This document shows positions 1-9,749 of a stretch of DNA of 64,000 nucleotides, piece by piece. Position 1 is the first letter of the stretch. Each line of letters begins with the position of its first letter. The stretch is from positions 62,001-126,000 of the forward strand of contig SZXV01000010.1 of NCBI GenBank assembly GCA_005862225.1, written 5' to 3'. The notes beneath the pieces were generated by a model. That model did not search any database, was not told the DNA's origin, and saw only the letters and a program-made list of their open reading frames with translations. Source of the DNA: Chlorobium sp. (GTDB taxonomy: Bacteria > Bacteroidota > Chlorobiia > Chlorobiales > Chlorobiaceae). Made by a program: the position numbers and the translations under genes.

Positions 1-573
1 CAGCCCAATGTTCTTGCTGGCGTGCTTGATATCAACGCATCAGACAAGGCTGCCCGATTCATAAGGTTCTGCAATGCCTTCAACATACCACTCGTCACCT
101 TTGTCGATGTTCCAGGCTTTTTGCCCGGTGTCGAGCAGGAGTATGGCGGGATCATCCGGCATGGCGCCAAGATGCTTTTTGCCTATTCCGCTGCCACGGT
201 TCCAAAAATTACGGTGGTACTTCGCAAAGCGTATGGCGGAGCCTATCTGGCCATGTGCAGCAAGGATCTTGATGCCGACAGAGTCGTCTCATGGCCTTCG
301 GCAGAAATTGCCGTCATGGGAGCTGATGGAGCCGTTGACATTATTTTCAGGAACGAGCTTAAAAACGCTGACGACCCCGCAGAGCGCCGCCAGGAGCTGG
401 TCAAGGAGTACCGTGAAACCTTTGCCACCCCTTACGCAGCGGCCGCACATTTTCAGGTTGATGACATCATTGAACCGTCTGAAACTCGCCGCTATCTGGC
501 CATGTCACTCGATTTTCTCCATTCAAAACGGGAATTCAGGCCCCAGAAAAAACATGGCCTGATTCCACTTTAA
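1..573 (+). CDS. acyl-CoA (propionyl/methylmalonyl-CoA) carboxylase carboxyltransferase beta subunit, C-terminal part (5' truncated by window)
   Basis: Frame open from base 1; motifs [52 protein letters not shown] typical of PccB/MmdA carboxyltransferases. Confidence 0.93.
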   Translation, partial: QPNVLAGVLDINASDKAARFIRFCNAFNIPLVTFVDVPGFLPGVEQEYGGIIRHGAKMLFAYSAATVPKITVVLRKAYGGAYLAMCSKDLDADRVVSWPSAEIAVMGADGAVDIIFRNELKNADDPAERRQELVKEYRETFATPYAAAAHFQVDDIIEPSETRRYLAMSLDFLHSKREFRPQKKHGLIPL

Positions 574-583
574 CCGTATTCCA

Positions 584-793
584 ATGGAAGCAACCATACC
601 TGAGCCCATACAGAGTGAGCCACAAATAACCGAAGAGCTGCTGGTCATTATGTCGTCGGCCATCGCCGCATATCTCGGAAAAAACGTCAGGATACGCAGA
701 GCCCGCTTCATCAGCAACCAGGGGCCAAGCTCCTGGTCTCAACAGGGGCGCGTCTCCATACAGTCATCCCATACCTTCAGCACCACAAAATAA
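584..793 (+). CDS. small conserved protein of carboxylase/decarboxylase operons (OadG-like C-terminal region)
   Basis: Between carboxyltransferase and biotin carrier genes; VIMSSAIAAYLGKNVRIRRARFI resembles small accessory subunits. Confidence 0.55.
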   Translation: MEATIPEPIQSEPQITEELLVIMSSAIAAYLGKNVRIRRARFISNQGPSSWSQQGRVSIQSSHTFSTTK

Positions 794-804
794 GGAATAT
801 TACC

Positions 805-1200
805 GTGCAGTTGATTTTAACCATAGACGGAAAAAAATATGTAGTTGACGTTGATGTCCTGGAAGGAGAGGAGATCCGTACCCCGGACTCTTTCCAGGAA
901 CAGACCTCAACCATTCAGTCGAGACAGATCGTCGCGCCATCGCCTCAACCTCTTGCAATGCAGCCCGTTGCGGACGGTTTGCCGGACGAAAAAGTTTGCC
1001 GGAGTCCTATCGCCGGGATTGTGCAGCGAGTCAATGTTCAGGTGGGTCAAAAGCTCCAGATAGATGACCTGCTGGTCGTGCTGGAGGCCATGAAGATGGA
1101 GACAAATATCACAGCCCATTCGGCTGGTACCGTCAAAAAGATCATGGCATCACCGGGAGAGGCAGTAAAAAGCGGTCAGGCTTTGATAGAATTCGAGTAA
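805..1200 (+). CDS. biotin/lipoyl-binding carrier protein of acyl-CoA carboxylase
   Basis: Biotinylation motif VLEAMKMETNI; SPIAGIVQRVNVQVGQ. Confidence 0.92.
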   Translation: MQLILTIDGKKYVVDVDVLEGEEIRTPDSFQEQTSTIQSRQIVAPSPQPLAMQPVADGLPDEKVCRSPIAGIVQRVNVQVGQKLQIDDLLVVLEAMKMETNITAHSAGTVKKIMASPGEAVKSGQALIEFE

Positions 1201-1347
1201 AAATTTTCATCCCAACTCATCGAAAGGCGCTTGTTATCAAGCGCCTCCGTGCCGAAATTGATGCACGCACCAGCATACTGATGATAAAAAAGCGAGTTCA
1301 GAAGGGCAAATAAGAAAAACGGTGACGCTTCGATACGCGCTCCCGGG

Positions 1348-2865
1348 CTACTCAACGTCCTTAATCACGCCAACAAGTTGAAACAGGGTTTTGAGATCGA
1401 GGTGCTGACGAAAGTGATCGGCAAGCAGTTCATAGCTCTCCTGACGCCCCTTTTCTGCTCTTTGGGGCTTCCATGATGGCTCCAACAGATTGAGAAACCA
1501 CGCTTTGACCGCAGGCTCATCGAAAATGCCGTGAAAGTAGGTGCCAATCACCTTTCCGTCACTGCTCACCACACCATCCGCATCACACTCTGCGCGATTA
1601 TTCCTGGCGGAGACGCTGATAAAGGGATGGCAATCAGCGCCGACGCTGCTTCGTCCGTTATGAATTTCGTAGCCATAAGCCTCAACAGTGGTGCCGTGGA
1701 TGGTGCCCACAGTATTGGCAAGGCACTTCTCCGGCTCCAGCGCCGTCTCAATATCAAGCATCCCAAGCGTCTCTGTAACGCCCGCTTCCCCCTCAATACC
1801 ATGCGGGTCAGAAATAGAGCGTCCCAGAATCTGATAGCCTCCACAGATACCCATGATGATGCCACCCTGCTCCCTGAAGGCCCGTATTTCATCCTCCCAG
1901 CCAAGCTTCTGCATCCAATCAAAATCACCCCGCACATTTTTTGAACCCGGCAGAATGAGCGCCTTGTACCCTTTCAGCGACTTTGGATGATGAAGATAGT
2001 GCAGCGCAACCGAGGGGTCATGCTCAAGTGGCGAGAGATCGGTAAAATTTGCAATATGGGGATAATAGATGACGGCAACCCCTATCTTTCCCGCTTCTGG
2101 TTCACCGGCAGGGTCAACCTTCGCCGAAAGCGGCACCGCATCTTCCGCATCAATGACGAAGCCCCTGAAATAAGGGATAACCCCAAGCACCGGCACACCG
2201 GTCATGGACTCAAGCATGGTGACGCCGTCACGGAAGAGGTCGATATCGCCTCGAAAACGGTTGATAATGACACCTTTCACCAGTGCTCGATCTTCGGGTG
2301 GCAGCACGGCAAGCGTGCCAACCACCTGCGCAAAGACACCGCCACGATCAATATCAGCCACCAGAATCACCGCAGCATCAGCAGCCCTGGCGGTTCGCAT
2401 GTTGACAAAATCGCGATCGTAAAGGTTCATCTCGGCACATGAGCCCGCCCCTTCGATAACCACCAGCTCGTGGCGCTGCATGAGCCGGTCGAGACTCTCG
2501 CGGGCAGCCTCGGCCCAGAGGGTGGTATCCATAAAATAACCTTTGGCTGTCTCGTTGCTGCACGCCTTTCCCTGAAGCACCACCTGCGCTCCAGTGTCGG
2601 AGTTGGGCTTCAGAAGCACCGGATTCATGTCGGCATTGGGCATCACCCGTGCCGCCTCGGCCTGGGCAATCTGCGCCCGGCCGATTTCAAGGCCATCAGG
2701 GGTGACGCCGGAGTTGTTCGACATGTTCTGCGCCTTGTAGGGCGCTACGTCAATTCCTGCATTGCTGAATATCCGGCAGAGCGCCGTGGCAACAATACTT
2801 TTACCAACGTCGGAGGCTGTGCCGAAGATGGCAAGCGAACGATACTTTTGAGCGGGCTCTACCAT
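1348..2865 (-). CDS. cobQ: cobyric acid synthase
   Basis: [51 protein letters not shown], glutamine amidotransferase [11 protein letters not shown]. Confidence 0.96.
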   Translation of the reverse strand: MVEPAQKYRSLAIFGTASDVGKSIVATALCRIFSNAGIDVAPYKAQNMSNNSGVTPDGLEIGRAQIAQAEAARVMPNADMNPVLLKPNSDTGAQVVLQGKACSNETAKGYFMDTTLWAEAARESLDRLMQRHELVVIEGAGSCAEMNLYDRDFVNMRTARAADAAVILVADIDRGGVFAQVVGTLAVLPPEDRALVKGVIINRFRGDIDLFRDGVTMLESMTGVPVLGVIPYFRGFVIDAEDAVPLSAKVDPAGEPEAGKIGVAVIYYPHIANFTDLSPLEHDPSVALHYLHHPKSLKGYKALILPGSKNVRGDFDWMQKLGWEDEIRAFREQGGIIMGICGGYQILGRSISDPHGIEGEAGVTETLGMLDIETALEPEKCLANTVGTIHGTTVEAYGYEIHNGRSSVGADCHPFISVSARNNRAECDADGVVSSDGKVIGTYFHGIFDEPAVKAWFLNLLEPSWKPQRAEKGRQESYELLADHFRQHLDLKTLFQLVGVIKDVE

Positions 2866-2922
2866 GTTTCGTGGTGGACAAGAGAGTTGAGCAGCATAGT
2901 AATAACAGAGCCTTTAAAAAAA

Positions 2923-4923
2923 TTATATATCACCCCTTATACCAAAGGTAACCGTACGTCCGGGCATGGGATACCCTTTTGCGTACTGATAATCACGATC
3001 AAAAAGATTATTGACTTCACATGATATTGTTAACCCTTTGCCGTTTTTTCGAGACTCATCAATAGTAAATTTTTTTGAAACAGTCATATTGGCAACCACA
3101 AATCCCCCCTTGGTGATAACATCTACAGGATTTGGATAGATATTGTCCTCATAGTTCTCAATCTGGGTAACACCGGTGTAGGCAATGTTAAAAACTCCGT
3201 TAAAACCCCGTTGATTAAGGCATCTTAATCCGGCAGTGGCATTCCATTCAGGGGTATAGAGAAGAAGTGCGTTTGTGGACTCATCCCGATACTTTGTCAA
3301 ATATGTATAATTGACATAAGGGGTGAGTGTCCATTCCGCACCAAAAGGGTGAAGTGATTTCGAACATTCAGCTTCAATACCTGAAATCGTTGCGCCCCCC
3401 AAATTAACCCAGGTTGCATTTCCTCCAATACTTGCTGATTGTATTTTATCCTTAAAATCTGTTGTAAAAACAGTGAAGGAGGATGCTAACCCGTTGCATG
3501 CAATATCAATACCTGCTTCATAAGTTTTGCTGGTTTCGGGCCTGAGAGCTGCATTACCAACGTAATGCGTCCCCCACGGTGACACAAAGTTAGCGGCAAG
3601 TTCATCAGTGGCCGGCATTCTGAAACCTTCTCCATAAGATGCCCGAAGCTTCATCGAATCCTTTAAATTCCATGCAACACCAAATTGTTTGGTGAAACTG
3701 TCAGAACCCTGCTTTTGCTGAGCGGAAGATTCAAGCCTCTGATACATGAGATTATAAGAATCATAACGACACCCGGCCGACAGCACCAGTCGTTCATCCA
3801 TCAAAAATCCTTTAAGCAGCAAAAAATAAGCGGGATTATCGTACCGTGACTTAAACGGAGCATAAGGCGTCGAGACCTCTTCATACTTGACCCAATCGAT
3901 ACCGGTCGTCGTTCTGATAACATCGTGATTGTATGTTAACTGAGCCTGAGCACCCTTGTGATCAACATTTTTACTATAAGGAATACCATCATCCCAATAA
4001 TCAGGATTACTGAACAGCGGATTGAAAAAGGTATACTTGTCCTGACCGGTAAAATAACGGGTCATCCATGTCAAGCGCTTATCGGCTGTTGATCCGTCAT
4101 AGATGAAATCCAGAGAATGGTTTTTCTGCACGGTATAGTCATCAAAATCATTCTGACTCAGATAAGATGGCGCACCTGTCTTTCCAACTTCAAAATGGTT
4201 ATAGACAATACCGATCCTGTTCCCCGGCAGAAACTCATATCCTATATTGAAACTTCCTGTTTTTTCATCGTCATAACCAGTATTTACATACTTCGTCCCA
4301 TTCCCGGTTTTATAGTCTCCCATCTTTGATTGAGAAACAACAAGGGAAAAGTCCAACTTGCCTGCGCTCCCGCTTGTCCCTGCCGTTGTTTTTATAAAGT
4401 CATAACTGCCCGCTTTCTGTTCCATAAAGAAAGATGGAGTTCCTTTGCCTTTAGTGGTAATGACATTAATAATGCCACCGATAGCAGCAGAACCGTACTG
4501 TACTGCTGCCGGACCACGAATAATTTCAATACGTTCAATATTTCCAGTAGCAATCTTTGCCAGATTACCTGTACCAATGCGCCGCCCATTAAGCAGAACA
4601 AGAACCTTCCCTCTTAGATCAATACCGTGTGTTTCTGAACGGAATCCTCTGATTCCAACAGTAGTTGACGTACCCGGATATTTCTGGACATGACCAAGAC
4701 TTTTTTCAGCAAGCAGTTCGCCAAGATCCTGTGCTGAAGATTGCGCAATCTCATCTTTGTCAATAATTGAAATATTTGAAGTCACATTTTTTTTCTGTTC
4801 TGCAACACGACTGGAAGTCACCACCAGTTCCTCTCCTAAAAAGCTCCTCGACTGCTCTTCAGCCAGAAGCCCTTTGCCGCACAGCAAGCCTGCCATGACA
4901 ACAAGAAATACTTTTCTGTTCAT
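2923..4923 (-). CDS. TonB-dependent outer membrane receptor (probable cobalamin/corrinoid transporter, BtuB-like)
   Basis: Signal peptide, plug domain (ERIEIIRGPAAVQYGSAAIGGIINVITTKGKG), C-terminal beta-barrel; downstream of a cobalamin riboswitch. Confidence 0.9.
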   Translation of the reverse strand: MNRKVFLVVMAGLLCGKGLLAEEQSRSFLGEELVVTSSRVAEQKKNVTSNISIIDKDEIAQSSAQDLGELLAEKSLGHVQKYPGTSTTVGIRGFRSETHGIDLRGKVLVLLNGRRIGTGNLAKIATGNIERIEIIRGPAAVQYGSAAIGGIINVITTKGKGTPSFFMEQKAGSYDFIKTTAGTSGSAGKLDFSLVVSQSKMGDYKTGNGTKYVNTGYDDEKTGSFNIGYEFLPGNRIGIVYNHFEVGKTGAPSYLSQNDFDDYTVQKNHSLDFIYDGSTADKRLTWMTRYFTGQDKYTFFNPLFSNPDYWDDGIPYSKNVDHKGAQAQLTYNHDVIRTTTGIDWVKYEEVSTPYAPFKSRYDNPAYFLLLKGFLMDERLVLSAGCRYDSYNLMYQRLESSAQQKQGSDSFTKQFGVAWNLKDSMKLRASYGEGFRMPATDELAANFVSPWGTHYVGNAALRPETSKTYEAGIDIACNGLASSFTVFTTDFKDKIQSASIGGNATWVNLGGATISGIEAECSKSLHPFGAEWTLTPYVNYTYLTKYRDESTNALLLYTPEWNATAGLRCLNQRGFNGVFNIAYTGVTQIENYEDNIYPNPVDVITKGGFVVANMTVSKKFTIDESRKNGKGLTISCEVNNLFDRDYQYAKGYPMPGRTVTFGIRGDI

Positions 4924-5080
4924 TGAAATAACCTGTTTTCAGTTTGAGAAATAGATCAACTGACAGGGGTAAGCAAAAGGCATAGGTAACGACATGAGCA
5001 TCAACAAGGTAATGCAAAAAGAGGTACAGCTTTGCCCCGACTATATCCCGTAGTCCGATTGTATTCATGCAAAAATAACT

Positions 5081-5300
5081 GGCAGGTCTCCTGACTATCA
5101 CGGCTTGGTTCCGTTTCGGCCTTCCCGCAGTTTTCCAGAGGCGGAAAACATTGCAGTGACCTGAAACGACCAGCAAAATCAATGCATTATGGCAATGCGA
5201 AGCTTTTCTGGTATACCGTTGTACAGTTGCGGGTACAGTGTACGATTCTCACGTACTTCCCTATTCTCCGGCTTTTAAGCCGGCACCAGCTACGACGAAA
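5081..5300 (-). promoter_or_regulatory. cobalamin (B12) riboswitch
   Basis: On the minus strand: GGTGCCGGC..., GCCGGAGAATAGGGAAG, CCCGCAACTGTA, and the 3' conserved GTCAGGAGACCTGCC; located upstream of the TonB receptor and divergent from nudix/btuF. Confidence 0.88.
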
Positions 5301-5485
5301 GAACAATTATCGAGCCTTAAATACCAAATAATTTTCTGAAATCCAACAGCAAGCTCCCCATCATTCCCGGAAAAAATTATGCCAATCCTGAAATCAGTTT
5401 AACCAGGCTTCAAGAGATATCATCTTTTTTTACCATCTTTGCGGGTAAAGCAAAAAATGCGGTTAACAACCATATCATCCGTCCT

Positions 5486-5896
5486 ATGACCAAAGCCACC
5501 GTCGCAGCAATTGTTACGCAAAGTGATGACAAACCCGATATCATTCTGCTTACCAAACGCCATGTTCGCCCTTTTCAGGGGTGCTGGTGTCTTCCGGGAG
5601 GACATATCGATGTCGGTGAAACTGCTCTTGCTGCGGTTATTCGTGAAGTTGCCGAAGAGACCGGGCTCTCTTTCAGCAACCCGCACTTTCTTGACTACAG
5701 CGATGAAATTTTTCCTGAATACAATTTTCATGCTGTGGCACTGGCCTTTAGCGGTTTCGGAACCGGCAAGCCTGAATTAATGCCCGATGAGGTAGAAGAG
5801 ATTGCCTGGTTCTCGTTGGAAGAGGCCCTTGCCTTGCCTCTTGCTTTCAATCATTTGCAGATACTTCAACGATATGCAGAACATCGTGCGCACTAA
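5486..5896 (+). CDS. NUDIX hydrolase
   Basis: Nudix box [24 protein letters not shown]. Confidence 0.93.
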   Translation: MTKATVAAIVTQSDDKPDIILLTKRHVRPFQGCWCLPGGHIDVGETALAAVIREVAEETGLSFSNPHFLDYSDEIFPEYNFHAVALAFSGFGTGKPELMPDEVEEIAWFSLEEALALPLAFNHLQILQRYAEHRAH

Positions 5897-6767
5897 AATT
5901 TCTATACCATTTTTTTTACTGTCGTTTCTGTTGCTGCTTGCTTCAGGATGTACTCAAAAGCCAATCAATATGGCCGGAAAAGCACCAGCAAAACCACGCA
6001 TTGTAAGCCTTGCGCCGAGCCTGACGGAAATGATTTTTGCTATCGGAGCGGGTGATCAGCTTGTGGGAAGAACAAGCGCCTGCGACTGGCCCGCCGCTGC
6101 GGCAAAGGTTCCTGTCATAGGCTCATTTGGACAACCTTCACTTGAGCTGCTTGCAGCCATTCGCCCGGATATAGTTGTTGATGTTGATCTTGCTGATGAA
6201 GAGACTGGCAAAAAAATATCCGCCCTTGGCTTGCAGAGAGAGACTTTTAGCTGCAAGTCTCCAGATGATATTCCGGTGGTCTTGCGTAAACTTGGCAAAC
6301 TGACTGGCCACACCAGAGTGGCCGACAGTCTGGCACTTTCAATCACCAATGGTCTTGAGGAATTCAAAGAAAAGGCACAGCATCTAACGAAAAAAACAGT
6401 TTATCTGGAAATCTGGGACGACCCTTTCTGGACTGGAGGAGAAAAAAGCTATACCTCGGCTTTAATTGCTTATGCTGGCGGCAAGAATATCGGTGACATC
6501 GTAAATAAAGATTATTTCGAGATTTCGCAGGAGTGGGTCATCCAGAAGAACCCTGATATCATTGCATGCATGTACATGTCAAAAGAGTCTTCTGCTGCCA
6601 ACAAGGTCATCACACGGCCTGGATGGGAATCTATTCGTGCTGTGAAAAACCATCAAGTGTACGACAGCTTCGACAACAACCTCTTTCTGCGTCCCGGCCC
6701 ACGAGTTCTGGAAGGAATTGCGCAGTTATATCGAACGATTTATTCTGATGAGACACCTGCTCGCTGA
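5874..6767 (+). CDS. cobalamin ABC transporter substrate-binding lipoprotein (BtuF-like)
   Basis: Lipobox [38 protein letters not shown]; overlaps the nudix gene; B12-locus context. Confidence 0.85.
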   Translation: MQNIVRTKISIPFFLLSFLLLLASGCTQKPINMAGKAPAKPRIVSLAPSLTEMIFAIGAGDQLVGRTSACDWPAAAAKVPVIGSFGQPSLELLAAIRPDIVVDVDLADEETGKKISALGLQRETFSCKSPDDIPVVLRKLGKLTGHTRVADSLALSITNGLEEFKEKAQHLTKKTVYLEIWDDPFWTGGEKSYTSALIAYAGGKNIGDIVNKDYFEISQEWVIQKNPDIIACMYMSKESSAANKVITRPGWESIRAVKNHQVYDSFDNNLFLRPGPRVLEGIAQLYRTIYSDETPAR

Positions 6768-7066
6768 TTGTTATTCTCGTTGAAAGAGCCTACAATGAGC
6801 TCCCTTTTTTCACTGAGAGCAAAAATTTCCTGACGACGCCAACTGACGATCATAGCCTTGACAAGTCCTCCAATAAATTCATTGGAAAGCGGCGTTGCAG
6901 AAAATCCGTCAGTGAAGTGGCCGGACAAAGTCATTCAAAAAAAAAGTTTTTCCGTGTACTGAACACATATACTTTTACAAAATTACCCCTCATAAACCCA
7001 ATAAAGTTCCATCACCAACCATTGTTGCTGCACTGAACAGCGGGAAAACCCTTTTGGTTACAGGTG

Positions 7067-7447
7067 TTAAGCTACCTCGATGCTCTTGCAGCGAAGGATA
7101 GAATGTATTGCTTCTCTCTTGATCTGCATCCCCTCCTCAAGGTCATAATCATCTTGCAGACCCAGCCAGAACTTGGCGGAATTGCCGAAATATTGTGACA
7201 GGCGCAATGCCGTGTCGGCGGTGACACGTCGCTTCCCTTTCAATATCCCGGATATCCGGGTCTGAGGAATCCCGATATCTTTGGACAGTCTGTACGCCGA
7301 GATCTCCAGTGGAATTAAAAATTCATCCATCAGAACCTCTCCCGGGTGAATATTTCTTAATTCGTTCATTTCAGTGATAGTCAATAATTTCTGCTTCGGA
7401 GGCATTTCCATCTGGCCATCTGCATAGTGGTTGGTTGAAAAGATCAT
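7067..7447 (-). CDS. HigA-family XRE antitoxin (true start may be internal, [11 protein letters not shown])
   Basis: [66 protein letters not shown] is typical of HigA. Confidence 0.88.
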   Translation of the reverse strand: MIFSTNHYADGQMEMPPKQKLLTITEMNELRNIHPGEVLMDEFLIPLEISAYRLSKDIGIPQTRISGILKGKRRVTADTALRLSQYFGNSAKFWLGLQDDYDLEEGMQIKREAIHSILRCKSIEVA

Positions 7448-7719
7448 TGCAGTGACACCTGAAGCTTTTTGCCAAGCGCCTCAGCATAATGAAACAGCGT
7501 TGAAAGCTTAATATCCTCTGAATGGTTTTCCATACGTGAAATTGCTGATTTTTTGGTCTTCAATTTGCCAGCAAGCTCTTCTTGCGTTAAACCTGCCTTT
7601 TCTCTTGCATAGCGCAGCAGCTCACCAATTTTGAACTGCTCATACCCATCGTCAAAAGTTTTCGCAAACTCCAGATCAACCTCTTTTCGCTGTTGAATAT
7701 AGCGTTGTACATCATCCAT
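7444..7719 (-). CDS. XRE-family antitoxin/transcriptional regulator
   Basis: [44 protein letters not shown]; start [10 protein letters not shown]. Confidence 0.85.
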   Translation of the reverse strand: MDDVQRYIQQRKEVDLEFAKTFDDGYEQFKIGELLRYAREKAGLTQEELAGKLKTKKSAISRMENHSEDIKLSTLFHYAEALGKKLQVSLQ

Positions 7720-8104
7720 GATATTTCCTCCTGAAATATTCTTCCTTTCGTTGTTCTGCCAGTGTAATTTCCGATTGAGGTGTTTTTTGACTTTTCTTTG
7801 CAAATCCATTGGTTAGAACAATCAGCGCTCCAACATCAAAAAAGCCTAACAATCTGAATGCGTTATTCCCATGCTTTACCCGAACTTCCCAGATGTCCTT
7901 CGTGTTTCGCAACTTTTTCAAATATTCACTGGATATGGCGGGCAATTCCTTAACCAGATTGAGTACCCATAACACCTTTTGAGCCTCTTTTGCAGAAAGA
8001 GAGTCCAAAAACTCCTCTACCGGCTTTTTGCCTGAAGAGGATATGAAAAACATTATGGTACGCATGGCTAAAGGTAACATTAAGGTTAACTTCTTACAAT
8101 ACAA
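7712..8104 (-). CDS. RelE/HigB-like (Gp49 family) toxin
   Basis: [18 protein letters not shown]...[34 protein letters not shown]. Confidence 0.85.
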   Translation of the reverse strand: MYCKKLTLMLPLAMRTIMFFISSSGKKPVEEFLDSLSAKEAQKVLWVLNLVKELPAISSEYLKKLRNTKDIWEVRVKHGNNAFRLLGFFDVGALIVLTNGFAKKSQKTPQSEITLAEQRKEEYFRRKYHG

Positions 8105-8403
8105 GAAAGCTTAATTTGCTCAATAGTATTTCAATTTCGTTGTATTAACATAAAAAAAGAGTAATTGTTCAAAAAAAAGGGGGCTGCATGGGAGAAATGG
8201 ACGCGAGGGTACAGAAGCACAGAACAAAGTTGCGCAATGAAGGAATGAGTCCGGTGCAACTTTGGGTACCAGATACAAGGCGTGCGGGGTTTCCAGAGGA
8301 GTGGCTGCGACAATCAGCGCTGCTTTTTCAAGTCTGGATGATGCGACAATGATGGCGGCAAATCTCGCAGTTGCCCTCTGCTGAAATCCGCACAAAACAT
8401 TCG

Positions 8404-9498
8404 TTATCTCTTCCCTCTCCGTTCCAGCCCCAGAGCATCTGCAGCAAGCATGGCATCAAGTACCTTTTCGGGCGTAATGGCAACCGCTTCGTGATGGATG
8501 GACTGCTCAGGTGCACAGGCTTTTTCAGCCGCCAGCATCAGTTTTTGGCGATCGGCGTTGCCAAGCCCAATATCAGCAAGCGTTGTCGGCAAGCCAACAT
8601 CTTCACAAAAAGAAAAAACTGTTGCTGATTCGTCAGGCGGAGCATCCGTAAGCTGGAGACCAGCAAGAACACCAAAGGCGACCTTTTCTCCATGATAGAA
8701 TGAATGAGTCTCCTCCAATGCGGTAAGGCCGTTATGGATAGCATGGGCTGCCGCCAGCCCGGCGCTCTCAAACCCGATGCCGCTCAACAGGATATTCGCC
8801 TCGATAATGCGCTCCAAAGCCGGTGTCTCCAGATGCCTCTCACTGGCAACTTTTGCGGCAACCCCATAGGTCAGCAGTGTCTCATAACAGAGTTTGGCAA
8901 TGCCGAGTCCCACCATGGTGCCATACCCGCCGCACTCATTGGGCGAATGGGTGCGCTCGCATGAGCGTGCCTCAAACCAAGTGGAGAGCGCGTCTCCCAT
9001 CCCGGCCACAAGAAAACGTGTCGGCGCCGCAGCGATGATGCCAACATCCACAAGCACCACTGCCGGGTTTGTTTTTTGATAGCTCACGGATTCGAAAATT
9101 CCCTCTTTCGAATACACCACGGCACACCCGCTGCATGGCGCATCGCTCGAAGCAATCGTGGGAATAATGATCACCGGAATCCCGGCACGGTCGGCAACAA
9201 TTTTTGCCGTATCAATGGTTTTGCCTCCGCCCATCCCGACAAGCACGTCCACCCTTTTTTGCGTAACAATGTCAGAGAGCCGGGTTAACTCCTCCTGACA
9301 ACACTCTCCCCGAAAGAGTTCAACCGGGATTGAGGAGGCGCTCCAGTCAACACCACATCCGGGAAGCACCTTGCTATGAACAGAGGGCGATGCCAGAATC
9401 AAACCCTGTTGGCCAAGCAACTGTATCAATGCCGGCAGCTCGCGAACGGCTCCAACGCCCTGAATATATTTTCCGGGAAAAACTGCTTTCTTGAACAT
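8404..9498 (-). CDS. gldA: glycerol dehydrogenase
   Basis: Fe-dependent alcohol dehydrogenase fold: GGGKTIDTAKIVADRAGIPVIIIPTIASSDAPCSGCAVVY; HAIHNGLT...HSFYHGEKVAFG. Confidence 0.9.
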   Translation of the reverse strand: MFKKAVFPGKYIQGVGAVRELPALIQLLGQQGLILASPSVHSKVLPGCGVDWSASSIPVELFRGECCQEELTRLSDIVTQKRVDVLVGMGGGKTIDTAKIVADRAGIPVIIIPTIASSDAPCSGCAVVYSKEGIFESVSYQKTNPAVVLVDVGIIAAAPTRFLVAGMGDALSTWFEARSCERTHSPNECGGYGTMVGLGIAKLCYETLLTYGVAAKVASERHLETPALERIIEANILLSGIGFESAGLAAAHAIHNGLTALEETHSFYHGEKVAFGVLAGLQLTDAPPDESATVFSFCEDVGLPTTLADIGLGNADRQKLMLAAEKACAPEQSIHHEAVAITPEKVLDAMLAADALGLERRGKR

Positions 9499-9749
9499 GT
9501 GTACCCCCTGTATTTGTGGCAGATGATGTAAATAACGATGACTCGAACTCAATCTGAGGATGAAATAAGCTTACCGCTGAGTCAAACTACAAAAAATACA
9601 GCTCATTTCATGGATGGCAACAGTCTGATGAATGGAGTAAGCGCCGATTGTTCAGAATTCCGCAGGCATCAATCAGGGATAAAATCACTATAATTTTGTT
9701 GCAAGTAGCGACGTTTCTGTATATGATTAATGAAGATGGAATACAACGA

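Noticed and set aside
74-562. 162-aa plus-strand ORF
   Set aside because: Alternate frame of the carboxyltransferase gene, which has unmistakable family motifs.
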